From: Mrakia gelida
Lineage: Eukaryota > Basidiomycota > Tremellomycetes > Cystofilobasidiales > Mrakiaceae
Assembly (NCBI GenBank): GCA_024345305.1
Contig: BRON01000011.1
Location: forward strand, 434,001-498,000
Direction of reading: 5' to 3'
DNA length: 64,000 nt
The notes beneath the pieces are model-generated. The model searched no databases. It was not told the origin of the DNA and worked only from the letters and a program-made list of their open reading frames with translations. How positions within the stretch are numbered: position 1 is the first letter of the stretch; each line of letters opens with the position of its first letter. Position numbers and translations under genes: made by a program. Of this stretch, positions 1 through 9,123 are shown piece after piece.

Positions 1-2091
1 CTCGATCAACACGACGACGGAGGAGGGTTGGGAGGTCTAGGCTATGGTTTTCCTTCTGGTCCAACCTCGTCTGGAACGAACGGCACGTCCTCCTTCCACA
101 ACTATCGAGGAGTCTCCTCGACCCACCACCGACTCCCACCACCAGCCTCATCCTCGCCCTACGATCAACCTTACGACAATCAACCCATGTCTCCATCCCT
201 CTACCTCAATTCTCCGGATCCCAACCAGTTCACAACGTCCTCCTCGTCGTTCTTCCCGTCCTCCCACAACCCTTTCCCTCTCCGCCCTCGCACTCCCTCC
301 TCCTCGACGCGGGACGACACCAGCAAAGCCTACTCCTCCCTCTTCCCCACCACCTCTTCCTCATCCTACGGGCGCGATGACAGCAACGACAACGATCCCT
401 TCATCGTCAGCACCGGGCCAAGGCACCTCGACGCTCCCTACTCTCCTCGACGCGGTCCTCGAATCGTCTCGGACTCTGGACCGCTCAACTTCGCCGCCGC
501 GTCTCCTCGAGGAATCGGACTTGGTACAGGTGGAGCCTTCGGACGATCACCATCAGCAACCTACTCCTCGTCCTCCCATCACCTCAACGCGAACGCAGGA
601 GCAGCCGCGTCGTTCTCGTTCGCTCAGAACCACACCACCTCCCCAGTCATCACCTCGAGCCCACAGATGTCGTCGTCGAGAACGTCGATGATGCCTTCGA
701 GACCTCCTCCGATAGCCAGCCCATCAGGACCCCTCTACCCGTCGAACCTAGGCATGGGAGGAGCAGGCGTCTTCCCTCCGAGACTCGCACCAGGAGCAGG
801 AGCGTCGCCGTCGTCGTACGAAGGAGGAGGAGGTCAGCCACAACGAGGTCATCGTCGAGCCATCTCGTCCACGCTCTCAGCAGTCGTCAACTTCCAAGCA
901 TCGCGTCGTCCTGTCAACAACAACACTTCGCCGGAAAGGAAACGTCGACTCCCATCAGGAGGACACTTCTCTCCCTCCTCCTCGCCGGACAAGAAGAAGC
1001 GACGTGCCCTCTCGTACGGAGCTCTACCACCACCGGAACTCCCTCTTCGCAAGAAGACGGGCGCGAGTCGACTCGGAGCGACGGACGTGACGCCGGGATT
1101 GGAGGAGTCGGCGGCGAGTGCTCTCGCGTCGATGTTGGCGAGTTCGAGTTCGACGTACGGGAGTGCAGGAGGAAGGGATTCGTCGGATGGTGGCGGCGTA
1201 GACGGAGCAGTAGGAGGAGCGAGTACGTCGACAGGAGGAGGAGGATCAGGACGAGCGCGAGCAACAGGAACTCCACCTCCTCCGAGCGGAGCAGACGCGA
1301 CGGCAGCAGGGATGTTGATCTTCCTCCACCACTCTCCCAGTCCGGCGAAGACGAAGTCATCAGCGAGGACGCCAGGAGGTGGGATGGGAACTCCCGGACG
1401 AGGTCGAGTCCTCATGTTCGACGATCATCCTCCAACACCTCCGAAACCAGCTCTCCCTCCCGCCTCTTCCTCCTCCTCCACCTCCAACCCTCCTCCTCAA
1501 TTCAAACCCACCCTCTCCCGCCCACCCTCCTTCACCACCACTCCCTCCTCCTCCCAAGAAGGTCTCGTCAACCTCTCCCTCCCCTCACCACCACCACCTC
1601 AAGCTCGTCGCCACCTCGAACCAACATCCTCGACCTCCACCCAACCCGACGCGGCTCTCTCCCCACCAGGACCCTTCTTCTCCCCTCCTCTGAAGAGCGC
1701 ACTCCCGAGCCCTCTCCTCCTCTCCCAAGGTTCCTGCCTCGAAGACGTGCCGATGCAGGAGGAGCGAACGAGGAAGGACGAACCAGAGGACATCATGGGG
1801 AGTCAGAAGGACCCGAGACCGAGAACCCTACCAAGTCCAAGTCCGACGTTGGCTCCGAGAGCGGAGATACAGCAGGGTCCCACGCCTAGTTGGCCTGGTG
1901 AGTTCTCTCCTCCCCTTTGTCGCGTTAGACTATCTTCTCGAGCGAACGAGACCGCAACGAACGCTGACCTCGTTCTCGTCTCGCTTCGTTTTCGGTGCCC
2001 AGACTTCGACTTCCTCACCTCGAGCTCGGGGGACAGGACACCTACGCCGCCGCATCTGAGCGGGGAGGAGAAGATCAGTGGGTTGGTTTGA
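1..2091 (+). CDS. Ser/Pro-rich low-complexity protein, 5' end outside window
   Basis: The frame is open from base 1, so the start codon lies upstream and the entry is partial. One intron is visible at 1898-2002 (GTGAGT donor, GCTGAC branch site, CCCAG acceptor). It is 105 bp long and has no in-frame stop, so the unspliced frame also reads through. About 661 residues remain after splicing, dominated by Ser, Pro, Gly and Thr with no recognisable fold. Two short basic patches, SPERKRRL near codon 312 and PDKKKRRA near codon 331, resemble nuclear localisation signals, and a GRGRVLMFDDHPPTPPKP stretch lies near codon 470. This pattern suits a disordered nuclear or regulatory protein, but that is inference. 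The coding frame is supported by its length and by the lack of frame breaks. Confidence 0.6.
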   Translation, partial: LDQHDDGGGLGGLGYGFPSGPTSSGTNGTSSFHNYRGVSSTHHRLPPPASSSPYDQPYDNQPMSPSLYLNSPDPNQFTTSSSSFFPSSHNPFPLRPRTPSSSTRDDTSKAYSSLFPTTSSSSYGRDDSNDNDPFIVSTGPRHLDAPYSPRRGPRIVSDSGPLNFAAASPRGIGLGTGGAFGRSPSATYSSSSHHLNANAGAAASFSFAQNHTTSPVITSSPQMSSSRTSMMPSRPPPIASPSGPLYPSNLGMGGAGVFPPRLAPGAGASPSSYEGGGGQPQRGHRRAISSTLSAVVNFQASRRPVNNNTSPERKRRLPSGGHFSPSSSPDKKKRRALSYGALPPPELPLRKKTGASRLGATDVTPGLEESAASALASMLASSSSTYGSAGGRDSSDGGGVDGAVGGASTSTGGGGSGRARATGTPPPPSGADATAAGMLIFLHHSPSPAKTKSSARTPGGGMGTPGRGRVLMFDDHPPTPPKPALPPASSSSSTSNPPPQFKPTLSRPPSFTTTPSSSQEGLVNLSLPSPPPPQARRHLEPTSSTSTQPDAALSPPGPFFSPPLKSALPSPLLLSQGSCLEDVPMQEERTRKDEPEDIMGSQKDPRPRTLPSPSPTLAPRAEIQQGPTPSWPGEFSPPLCRVRLSSRANETATNADLVLVSLRFRCPDFDFLTSSSGDRTPTPPHLSGEEKISGLV

Positions 2092-2450
2092 GCGTCGGAG
2101 GAAGGGGAAGGACGCGTTGGGCGTGGGTTCAGTTTCTTCTTCTTTCGATCGGCATCTTCGTTTTTTCGTCTACTCAGCTCGGTTCCGAGCTCTTCTCCTT
2201 CTTCGTTTCTTTGGATTACATTTACGTGTCTGTTTTGAGCTCGAGAGGAGTGGGTGGGAGGGAGGGAAAGGTCGTGAACGCGTTGAAGGAATAGACGACG
2301 GTGAACGGGAGATCGCCTCTTGATCATGTAAAGGAGAAGGAGCCAGGATATAAGATCTTGCGTTAGCGATGTGTTTCGCGAGAGGGCACATCGTATCAAA
2401 GAAAAAGGAGTGAGACCGAACTAGAAAATCGATTCGAGAAGCGTGTCTAG
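2092..2450. other. Gap between convergent genes; no gene seen
   Basis: This holds the 3' flanks of the Ser/Pro-rich gene (plus) and of the frame-broken F-box-like gene (minus). Open frames here are Arg-rich shadow frames. If the minus gene is read without correcting its frameshift, its extended tail runs through here to 2170. Confidence 0.5.
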
Positions 2451-4109
2451 CTAGTCTCGCCCTTGATCGACGGCACGGAGGTTTGCGACGAAGTAGACTT
2501 TTACGAGGAGAGGATCCGAGGGGAGGTCCGTTCCATCCAGCGAAGAGACGAGGTTCGTATTCGAGAGCGTCTTCAGCGACTTGGGGTCTGGAGTGCTGCC
2601 CACCAGTTGCGCCACGACCTTCGCGTCGGTCGTTCCCTCGAGAAGGCAGGCATTCGGTGAGCGCCAGAGTCCCTCCATCCTGGGGGAGGGAGGGTATCGA
2701 CGACGGACCAACTCCTACGAACTTTTCGAGTCGCGTCCAGTGATGAAGGAAAGGAAGCTCGTCTTCGGTGACGGGGAAGAGGGTGGGAACTCTTCGTTTG
2801 GCTCCCTGATCGGGTGTGTTGAAGTATCCGATTTGAAGCACTTGAGGGTTCAGAAACGCGAGGATGGGTAGCATGACTCGAAGACTGGAGGAGGAATCCT
2901 TTGGGTCCGGAGCAAGGATGATTCCGTGGAGAGCGATCTGACCTCGATCCTCGACTCCTTCGAGCAGGGACGACGCGAAGGCGACCTTCTTCTTCCTCAA
3001 TCTCGGATGACTGCCATGATCGAGGAAAAGAGTGCGAGGAAGGAGGGCCTTTGAGATTCGATCGGAGAAGCGTCCCGTTCCGACGATCTATTGGAGGGAG
3101 CGAAGAGGAGACGAAAGGGAGCACATCAGAGTGGGATCGAGGAGCGAGAAGAGTTTCGAAGGACGCACTCTTAACGAAAGGAACAGGGACATCTTGCTGG
3201 ATCCGTAGAAGAGCTCGAGCTTCCTCGGGTAGATGGTGGATGAGGCTCGTTGGAGGAGTCCGGAGGAGACGAGACAGACGGCGAGAACGTCGGATCGAGG
3301 GAGGAGGGAGAAGATGAGGTCGGTGAGCTCGATGGGGAGGGAGAGGAAGGAGGTTGGAGGTCCAGCTGCTTTTCGAGGAGGGTTCGGTTTGTACTTCTCC
3401 TGTTAGGTGTGATGATCGAGACTCGGTCAGCTCGAGAAGGAGGCTCGAAAGAAGGAAGGGAAGCTTAGACGAACCAGCGAGAAGAGCCAACGGCCGTCCT
3501 TCCCTCTCAACCTCTCGAGCTCATCCTTCTCAGTCTCCCAAACCCAATGACCTTCTGGAATCGCAGATCTGGATATCTCGGCGATGACTCGACCCTGATC
3601 CTCGATGGTTCTCCTGAAGAAATCGTTCTCCGTCGAGAGTCGAGCGATGGAGGAGGAGTGAGCTTCGAGCTGAGAGCCGACTTGAGCTTTGAGAGCTTCG
3701 TTCTCTGATGAGAGACGATCCACGAGGGAGAAGAGCTGAGAGAGTTGGGAGGCGATGAGATCTCCCGAGGGCGATGATGTAGCGACGAGGTTGCGAGATG
3801 AATCGTAGGAGGTGGGAGGGAGGATGGTCGAAGAGGACGAAGGGTCGAGGGAGGGAGGAGGAGGGAGAGCGGGTTCGAGTTGGGATTCCTCAGCGACGAC
3901 GTCGACCTGTTGAACGAGACAGAATCAGGAGACGAAGGATATAGAGTCAGCTCAGGATACGGATATCAAGATGGGACAAAATAGAAGGCTAAAACGGAGA
4001 CAAGAGGGGAAAGGAAGGGAGGGAAGGGAGGACTCAGGGAAGGAAGATCGAAGCTCACCTTCCTGTCGACCTGCTGCTCCCATTCCTTCGAAGACGGCTG
4101 ATTCGACAT
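2451..4109 (-). pseudogene. Coiled-coil/F-box-like protein (copy 1), C-terminal frame broken by a 4-bp duplication
   Basis: Four exons follow the family pattern: 4059-4109, 3475-3906, 3169-3399 and 2451-3087. Exon 1 encodes MSNQPSSKEWEQQVDRK. Exon 2 encodes an acidic, Pro-rich stretch, then a heptad-like coiled coil (FSLVDRLSSENEAL onwards), then the family motif PEGHWVWE. Exon 3 holds the F-box-like core (LSLPIELTDLIFSLLPRSDV). Exon 4 matches the other copies (WTRLEKF) until a direct repeat GGCAGGCA at 2645-2652, after which the family-like frame continues one frame over, ending at 2451. Removing one 4-bp unit makes exon 4 a whole number of codons (633 bp). Without correction the tail becomes Arg-rich and ends at 2170. 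F-box proteins usually recruit substrates to SCF ubiquitin ligases; that role is only inferred. It is divergent from the MYND gene at 4292. Confidence 0.6.
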
Positions 4110-4291
4110 GCTGGCTAGATGACTGATGTGATACTCGATGTTATAGAGACGAGATGGTGAGAATGAAACCACGTGTTCTTGGAGGTCGAAGCGGTGAGAG
4201 GGAAGAAGGGAAGGGGTTTCGAAGTCGAGCTCAACGTCGACCCTTCCTCCCTTCCTATCCTCCGATTCTTCCTCTGGCTTTCCTTCCCGCT
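4110..4291. promoter_or_regulatory. Shared bidirectional promoter, module 1
   Basis: This 182-bp gap separates the divergent F-box-like (minus) and MYND (plus) genes. It holds the palindromic E-box CACGTG at 4170-4175, followed by a GGAGGTCGAAGCGGTGAGAG block that recurs at the same place and orientation in the gaps at 16685-16862 and 40369-40545. A basic helix-loop-helix regulator binding CACGTG is the known reading of such a site; its identity here is unknown. Confidence 0.55.
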
Positions 4292-5595
4292 ATGGCCTTC
4301 ACTCCCGACGACCTTGCCAACCTACTTCAGCTCCCTTCCATGAGCGAAAGTTCTCCCCTCCGTACCCTCAACCCGAGGAAGCGACATTCTGTGATGATGC
4401 AGCTGGTGTGTTTCCTTCCCTTCTCTTCTTCCTCGTCCTCTACTGCCTCCTCGCTGAAGAGCTTTATTCTTCCGTCTGGCCCAGTTTGACGAGCTCGATG
4501 CTGGGAACATACCGTATCTTCAAATCTTCGTCGTGGGTCTTCCCCCACCCGTCCCATCGAACTCTTCCGACAGGACGAGGAAACCAACTCATCAGAAGCT
4601 GACACCCTCTTTGGCTTGTTGTTTCTCGTGTCTCCCCCAAGCCGAGTTCAACTCAAGACACCTCCCTCCCTTCGTGCAGCAATGCATGGTAACGTTCGCT
4701 TCTACCAGCGACCATCCCTTGAACTGGCAGGCAAAGATGGCCCTTCTCGCAACTCTCTTCGTCAACCACCGCCCCTCCGTCGCTCGGTTCGTTCGTGAGA
4801 ACGCAGGGATCGCTCGAGAGCTCTACGTACTGCTGGCGGCCACTCTCGGATTTCCTATGGAAACGGATGCCTTCACGGTATGTCTATCATCTCCTTGCTA
4901 TCTGTAGAAAGGAACAGTGCTGACCGCCCGTGTCCCCTCCTTTCTTGTTTGCGCTCCGTCCCTCCTCCAGAACTTCGACCGCTACGAGACCTTCGCTTGC
5001 TCCCTGTTTACCCTGATCACCTCCCTTGGAACAAACATCGTCAGCCAAAACTTGGATATCAATCATCTTCCCATCCTCGAAAACTCAACCGTGGAGGACA
5101 TCGACGGCGTCCTTCCTCTTCTCCGGATTCAACAGCCAGTCGCCAACAGCCAGGGTCACCTCCAGACCCTCTCCTCGTTGGACGAGATGATCCATGGACG
5201 ATTCGATGTGGTCGGTATTAGAGGGGTAGCAAAGGATCTTCATGGGCCCTGGGTTTTGGGGAAGTGCGAAATCGAGACGCCAACAGACGAGCACTTTCGA
5301 GATTGTCCTAGGCTCTCGAAGGGAGAAGAGATGCAGGCATGTGGCCGAGTGAGTCACCAGTTATTCTATCTCGCATCCCAAGAACCGACGTACTGACTCC
5401 CGCCTTCGGATTTACTCAGTGTCGCGCCGTTCGGTACTGCTCGCGAGGTTCGTCGCGTCGCGCTGAGGTCGTCGCTCACTTTTCCCTTCGATCTGTCTTC
5501 CTTCGCTGATCTAACTTCCACTATCCTACCCTCCAGAACATCAGCGACTCGACTGGAAGCGCCACAAACGGATCTGCTTCGAACCGAATTGGTGA
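4292..5595 (+). CDS. MYND zinc-finger protein (copy 1)
   Basis: Proposed exons are 4292-4405, 4485-4532, 4647-4877, 4971-5348, 5420-5447 and 5537-5595, giving 285 residues; the 4533-4646 intron boundary is the least certain. The N-terminus (MAFTPDDLANLLQLPS) matches the two other copies. The middle is helical with no named domain. The C-terminus is a MYND-like finger: ACGRCRAVRYCSREHQ, then DWKRHKRICFEPNW, with candidate upstream ligands in GKCE and RDCPRL. The residue after YCSRE is His where the textbook MYND has Cys, and the same change is in copy 2. MYND fingers usually bind proline-rich partner peptides, often in transcriptional repression; the partner here is unknown. It is divergent from the F-box-like gene at 4109 and shares its promoter. 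A candidate 3'UTR intron is at 5615-5705. Confidence 0.75.
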
Positions 5596-6146
5596 ACGGA
5601 CGCGACGCGACCTCGTGAGTTCATGTCTCGCTTTCTCTCGCTCCTTCGTTCTCTGCTTTCGTCCTCGGCTGAGTTATCGACTCTTTCTCTTCCCCTCGAT
5701 TGCAGAATACTCTCGTCGAAGGATCGGATCGGATTAGGGTTGAGGGGCGGGGCTCACAGACGACGACAAGGATGCGACGAGGAGCACGATCTAGGCTGGG
5801 TCGGATACCAGAGGATAACAATGAACCATCTTCGACGAGCAGCCACAAGATATTCGAGAGTCGAGCTGCTGATATCCTACTCATCTGTGGCTCTACGAGC
5901 TGGAGGAGCTCGCGGAGACGCGCTGAGCCTCGACGCGTTGTCGTTTGTTCTCCCTCTCCTCTTCGCGGTTGTCTTCTCCCTCTCAGCTCCTCATCTTCGG
6001 CCTTACCATCCGCTTTTGCTTGGTTTTCTTCGACTTCGTGGTTTTCTCAGGGAGCGGAATCGAAACCTGTGTGTTCTCGTTTGCTTTCCTCAGCCCAGCC
6101 TCGCGCGTTTTCGTTTTCGCTCCCAACCATCACTGCCACTCCCAGC
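5596..6146. other. Tandem intergenic region with candidate 3'UTR intron
   Basis: A sequence with GTGAGT at 5615, GCTGAG in the middle and TTGCAG at 5705 lies just after the MYND stop codon and looks like a spliced 3'UTR. The rest should hold the promoter and leader of the membrane-protein gene. Long open frames here lack a matching spliced structure and were not called. Confidence 0.4.
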
Positions 6147-6908
6147 ATGTCCGTCTCTGTAATTGACCTTCCACCGCCCACACCCACCGAGTTTCATAAC
6201 CCCACCGACATCTACGTTCCAGGGAAAGGAGGTGGCGAGATCGTCGCGTTGATCTTTGGGTGCTGCATTGGGATCCTGTTTTTGGGAGGCTGCTTCGGAG
6301 CTTGGTGAGTCTTTTTGGACTTTCGTCTGTGGGAGAAGAGACTACAGCTCGGCTTTGACCCCTCTTCTCTCTTCGATCTTGCAGTCTCTATGGAACTCGA
6401 GCAGCCTGCGGTGGGAGGAGGGAGGAGATCGTGTTCGAGCTTCCAACGAGTCCCCCGCTGCGATGGACGCGAGAGGAGGAGGAAGAGAAGCCTGGGCTCG
6501 ACGAGATCGTGTTACGAGGGAGTGAGATGCGTGCAGAGTTAGGTAGAGTGTCGGAAGATGTACTGGTGAGCAATCTTCTCGAGGGAAGGCGAGAAGGAAG
6601 AGAAGCTGAGCTCGTCGACGCGAAGTTGTTTTGATCCCGATTCCTCTCCTTTCTCGCTTCTCTTCGAACAGCCTCTCTTGCTTTCCATCCTACCAACATC
6701 AACTCACACTCCGAGGTACTACGACCCTCCAGACCTCGCATCGGTCTCGTTCCTCATCGTACTCCCCTCCCCTCCTGCGTCGAGCGACGTCGTCCCTTCA
6801 CCGTCCGACGCCTCGGTCGCTTCGTCGGATCTCTTGGAGGAGGGAGGGCTTCAACCCGCTTTTGGATCGGAGCTGGTATGGTTCGAAGGTGGTGAGTGGG
6901 GAGGGTAG
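6147..6908 (+). CDS. Small single-pass membrane protein (paralogue 1)
   Basis: Three exons (6147-6304, 6385-6565, 6672-6908) encode 191 residues. The N-terminus has a short polar segment and then one hydrophobic Gly/Cys-rich helix (GEIVALIFGCCIGILFLGG, about residues 30-48) followed by a charged tail. There is no cleavable signal peptide ahead of the helix, so a type III or signal-anchor topology is likely. The last exon encodes an acidic, Ser/Pro-rich tail with a hydrophobic VSFLIVLPSP patch. The gene at 37460 has the same three-exon layout, with a last exon of exactly 237 bp in both, the same Gly-rich helix and the same SFLIxLPSP patch, so the two are clear paralogues. I do not recognise the family and give no function. 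Confidence 0.75.
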
Positions 6909-7393
6909 GAAGGGTCGAGTGTAGGGCTCGGGCTGTCAGCTTTCTCAACGAGAGACAATCGCATCAAAACATCAGATCGGACGACGCGTCTCGTCCGCCC
7001 TCGCGATTCAGAAAGAAAAGCGGCTTGTACGCTCAGAAAAAGAGGATAGAAAGGGAGAAGAACCTGAAACACCTTGAGACGCATGGAAAGCTGGTCAAAG
7101 ACAACCAGGGGACAAAGGAAGAACATCACGAGCCGAACGCTCGACGCGTCGAGCCTGTTTTGAGTTTTCGTTCCAGTCGTCTTCTTCTCAACTCTTCCCT
7201 CCTCCCACGACCAACTCGAGCAGAGCCGAAACCAGTTCGTATACAAGCGGCGTATGGAGGAGCCCAAAACAAAGCCGAAAAGGAAGAAATGAAGACGAGA
7301 ACGAAACAGAAGAGGAAAATCAGAAACGCGACGAGAAGAACATCCCAAAGCCCTGCGAAAGCACCCTATCCCCCTCCCTATCCACCAATCCCA
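6909..7393. other. Gap between convergent genes; no gene seen
   Basis: This holds the 3' flanks of the membrane-protein gene and of F-box-like copy 2. It has two CGACGCGTC-type palindromic words (about 6984 and 7142). Nothing else was supported. Confidence 0.4.
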
Positions 7394-8777
7394 CTACTGC
7401 TTCAACCTAAGCTCGAAAACTACAGACTCGAGTGAGTTGGCGCCTGCCCTCGTCCTGTCCAAAGCCTCGGCGAGGTTCTCGACCTCCGTGACCGATGAGT
7501 CCAGACGAGTGAGTCGAGCGATCATCTCCCACTTCTTGAGCGTCCTGCCGTTCCCTCGACCGACGAGAATCCCTTCGAACGCGAACGCTCCATCCTGAAC
7601 GAGGACGCTTCCTGGTCCCGACATGATGATCGCGCGAAGACGAGTCCAGTGTGAGACCTGCAGGCCGAGATCGCGGATTCCGAACCCAGACGACGACGAG
7701 GAGAAGGAGGCGTACGTTGAAGGTGTTGTGGAGAAGGCGGTGGTGAAAGTGGGAGAGGAGCGGAGATGAAGGAACTCGGGCTGAAGGCTGGTGAGGGTTG
7801 AATACCAGTAGCGAAGATCGTTCTCGAACTGCGAGTCTGAGATGAGGTGGAGGTGGGTGACCAAGACGTCGCTTTGTCTGAAGTCGATGAAGCGAGAGAA
7901 TGGGGAGGTGGAGATGTTGGGGGAGGGGAGGAAGAGATGGGTTGGGGTGAGGAGGGTGGTGACGCGAGATGAGAGGTATCGAGCCTCCGCGCTGGGAGAG
8001 ACCGACCGGTTCTGCAATACATACGTTCGCGGTGCTTGTCAGTGCTTGAGTTTGGATGTGCGAAGAGCAGAAGGCTCGATCAAGGAGCTCACTCTTTGAT
8101 AGATGAACTTTCTCGCCTTCTGGGCATCCTCCAACGCGACCGTCCCGTAAACGCTGCTCGAGACCATCTCCAAAACTCGATACGAAACTCCACAGAGCTT
8201 GGCCTTCTCCGAGAGCGTGAGAAGAGAGGTGATCTCGTCCATGATCTCGACGGGAAGGTCCTCCATCGTGAAGAAACGAACGTCGTCGTTGACTCCTCCT
8301 CGAGCGACCTCGCTGAGGGAGTAGCTTGGCTGTTGGAGAAGGAGACGAAGAGAGAGTATCGGCAGCTTCAAGTACTCGCAGGTGATCTCTTCAGCGAGCA
8401 GATCATCAAGCAGAGGATCTCTGTTGCGAGCACGATCAGGTCGAGGAAGACAAGACGAGCAGGACTGAGCTCACCGAATGCCACCTCCAACATCCCTTCT
8501 TCACTCCTCCGACGACCAACCCAACAGGATCGTAGATGAACCTCCCTCGAGGATGAGCCTCCGTCTCGTGGAAGTGAAGGAGAGACCTGATCGAGTCGTT
8601 CTCGGCGTAGAGATGGGAGATGGAAGCTTCCTGAGCGTCGTTCTTGGATTGAAGGAGGGAGATGGAGCTCGCTTGATCATCGTTCTCCTTCGTGAGACGA
8701 GCAACGACCGAAGGGAGGAGAGAGAGAGTTTGGACCTGCTCTTGGAGCTGAGAGAGTTGAGTGGCGATGGCCTCCAT
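7394..8777 (-). CDS. Coiled-coil/F-box-like protein (copy 2, divergent, intact)
   Basis: Exons 8475-8777, 8093-8329 and 7394-8011 give 385 residues in one unbroken frame. Exon 1 is a coiled coil (SQLQEQVQTLSLLPSVV, SISLLQSKNDAQEASISHL) that ends in a diverged family motif, HPRGRFIYD then GCWRWHS. Exon 2 carries the F-box-like core (EDLPVEIMDEITSLLTL, then VSYRVLEMVSSSVYG). Exon 3 has the C-terminal domain with the shared HWTRL motif. The nearer CAACAG acceptor at about 8422 was discarded because it gives an immediate stop. A GTACGT, GCTGAC, TTCAG set upstream (about 8790-8887) may be an intron in the 5'UTR or join an unseen first exon, since the other copies begin with a 17-codon exon. No partner MYND gene lies next to it. 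A substrate-adaptor role is inferred from the F-box-like core alone. Confidence 0.7.
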
Positions 8778-9123
8778 TGCGGGAGTAAGAAGCGAGGAGC
8801 TGAAGGGAGGGAGAGATGTGGTTCAAGGTGAAGAAAGAAGAATCGAGTCAGCTGGGGTTTCGATTTCGAGCGAAGGCGGAGTTACGTACCTCTGCTCCTT
8901 CGCGACGGGTGAAAAACCTTCTCGTCTCCATCTCGGAGTCGACCTGTCTTTGGATCCAGATCGAGGAAGATCAGCTCATCCCTTGTCGCCTCGAAGAGAA
9001 ACGAAACGCGAGACGCGTCGAGCCCTCCACATTCCCCTCCCTTTGAAACGAACGAAGGAAGGCAACAGTTGGATGTCATCAAAAGTCTATCAAACATAAC
9101 TAAAGCACGTCGCTCCTCCTCCC
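8778..9123. other. Leader/promoter of F-box-like copy 2 and 3' flank of MET2
   Basis: On the minus strand there is a candidate leader intron with GTACGT near 8887, GCTGAC and TTCAG near 8790. A GAGACGCGTCGAG palindrome lies near 9010. No separate gene was supported. Confidence 0.4.

Noticed and set aside
849..1415. Long minus-strand frames opposite the Ser/Pro-rich gene
   Set aside because: Shadow frames of a GC-rich low-complexity gene; no splice sites or recognisable product.
2170..2644. Extended C-terminal reading of F-box-like copy 1
   Set aside because: Arg-rich and unlike the other copies; the alternative frame after the 4-bp repeat is the family-like one.
8420..8475. A short 53-bp intron in F-box-like copy 2 using the nearer CAACAG acceptor
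   Set aside because: It leads to an in-frame stop after four codons; the acceptor at 8330 keeps the frame and matches the family.
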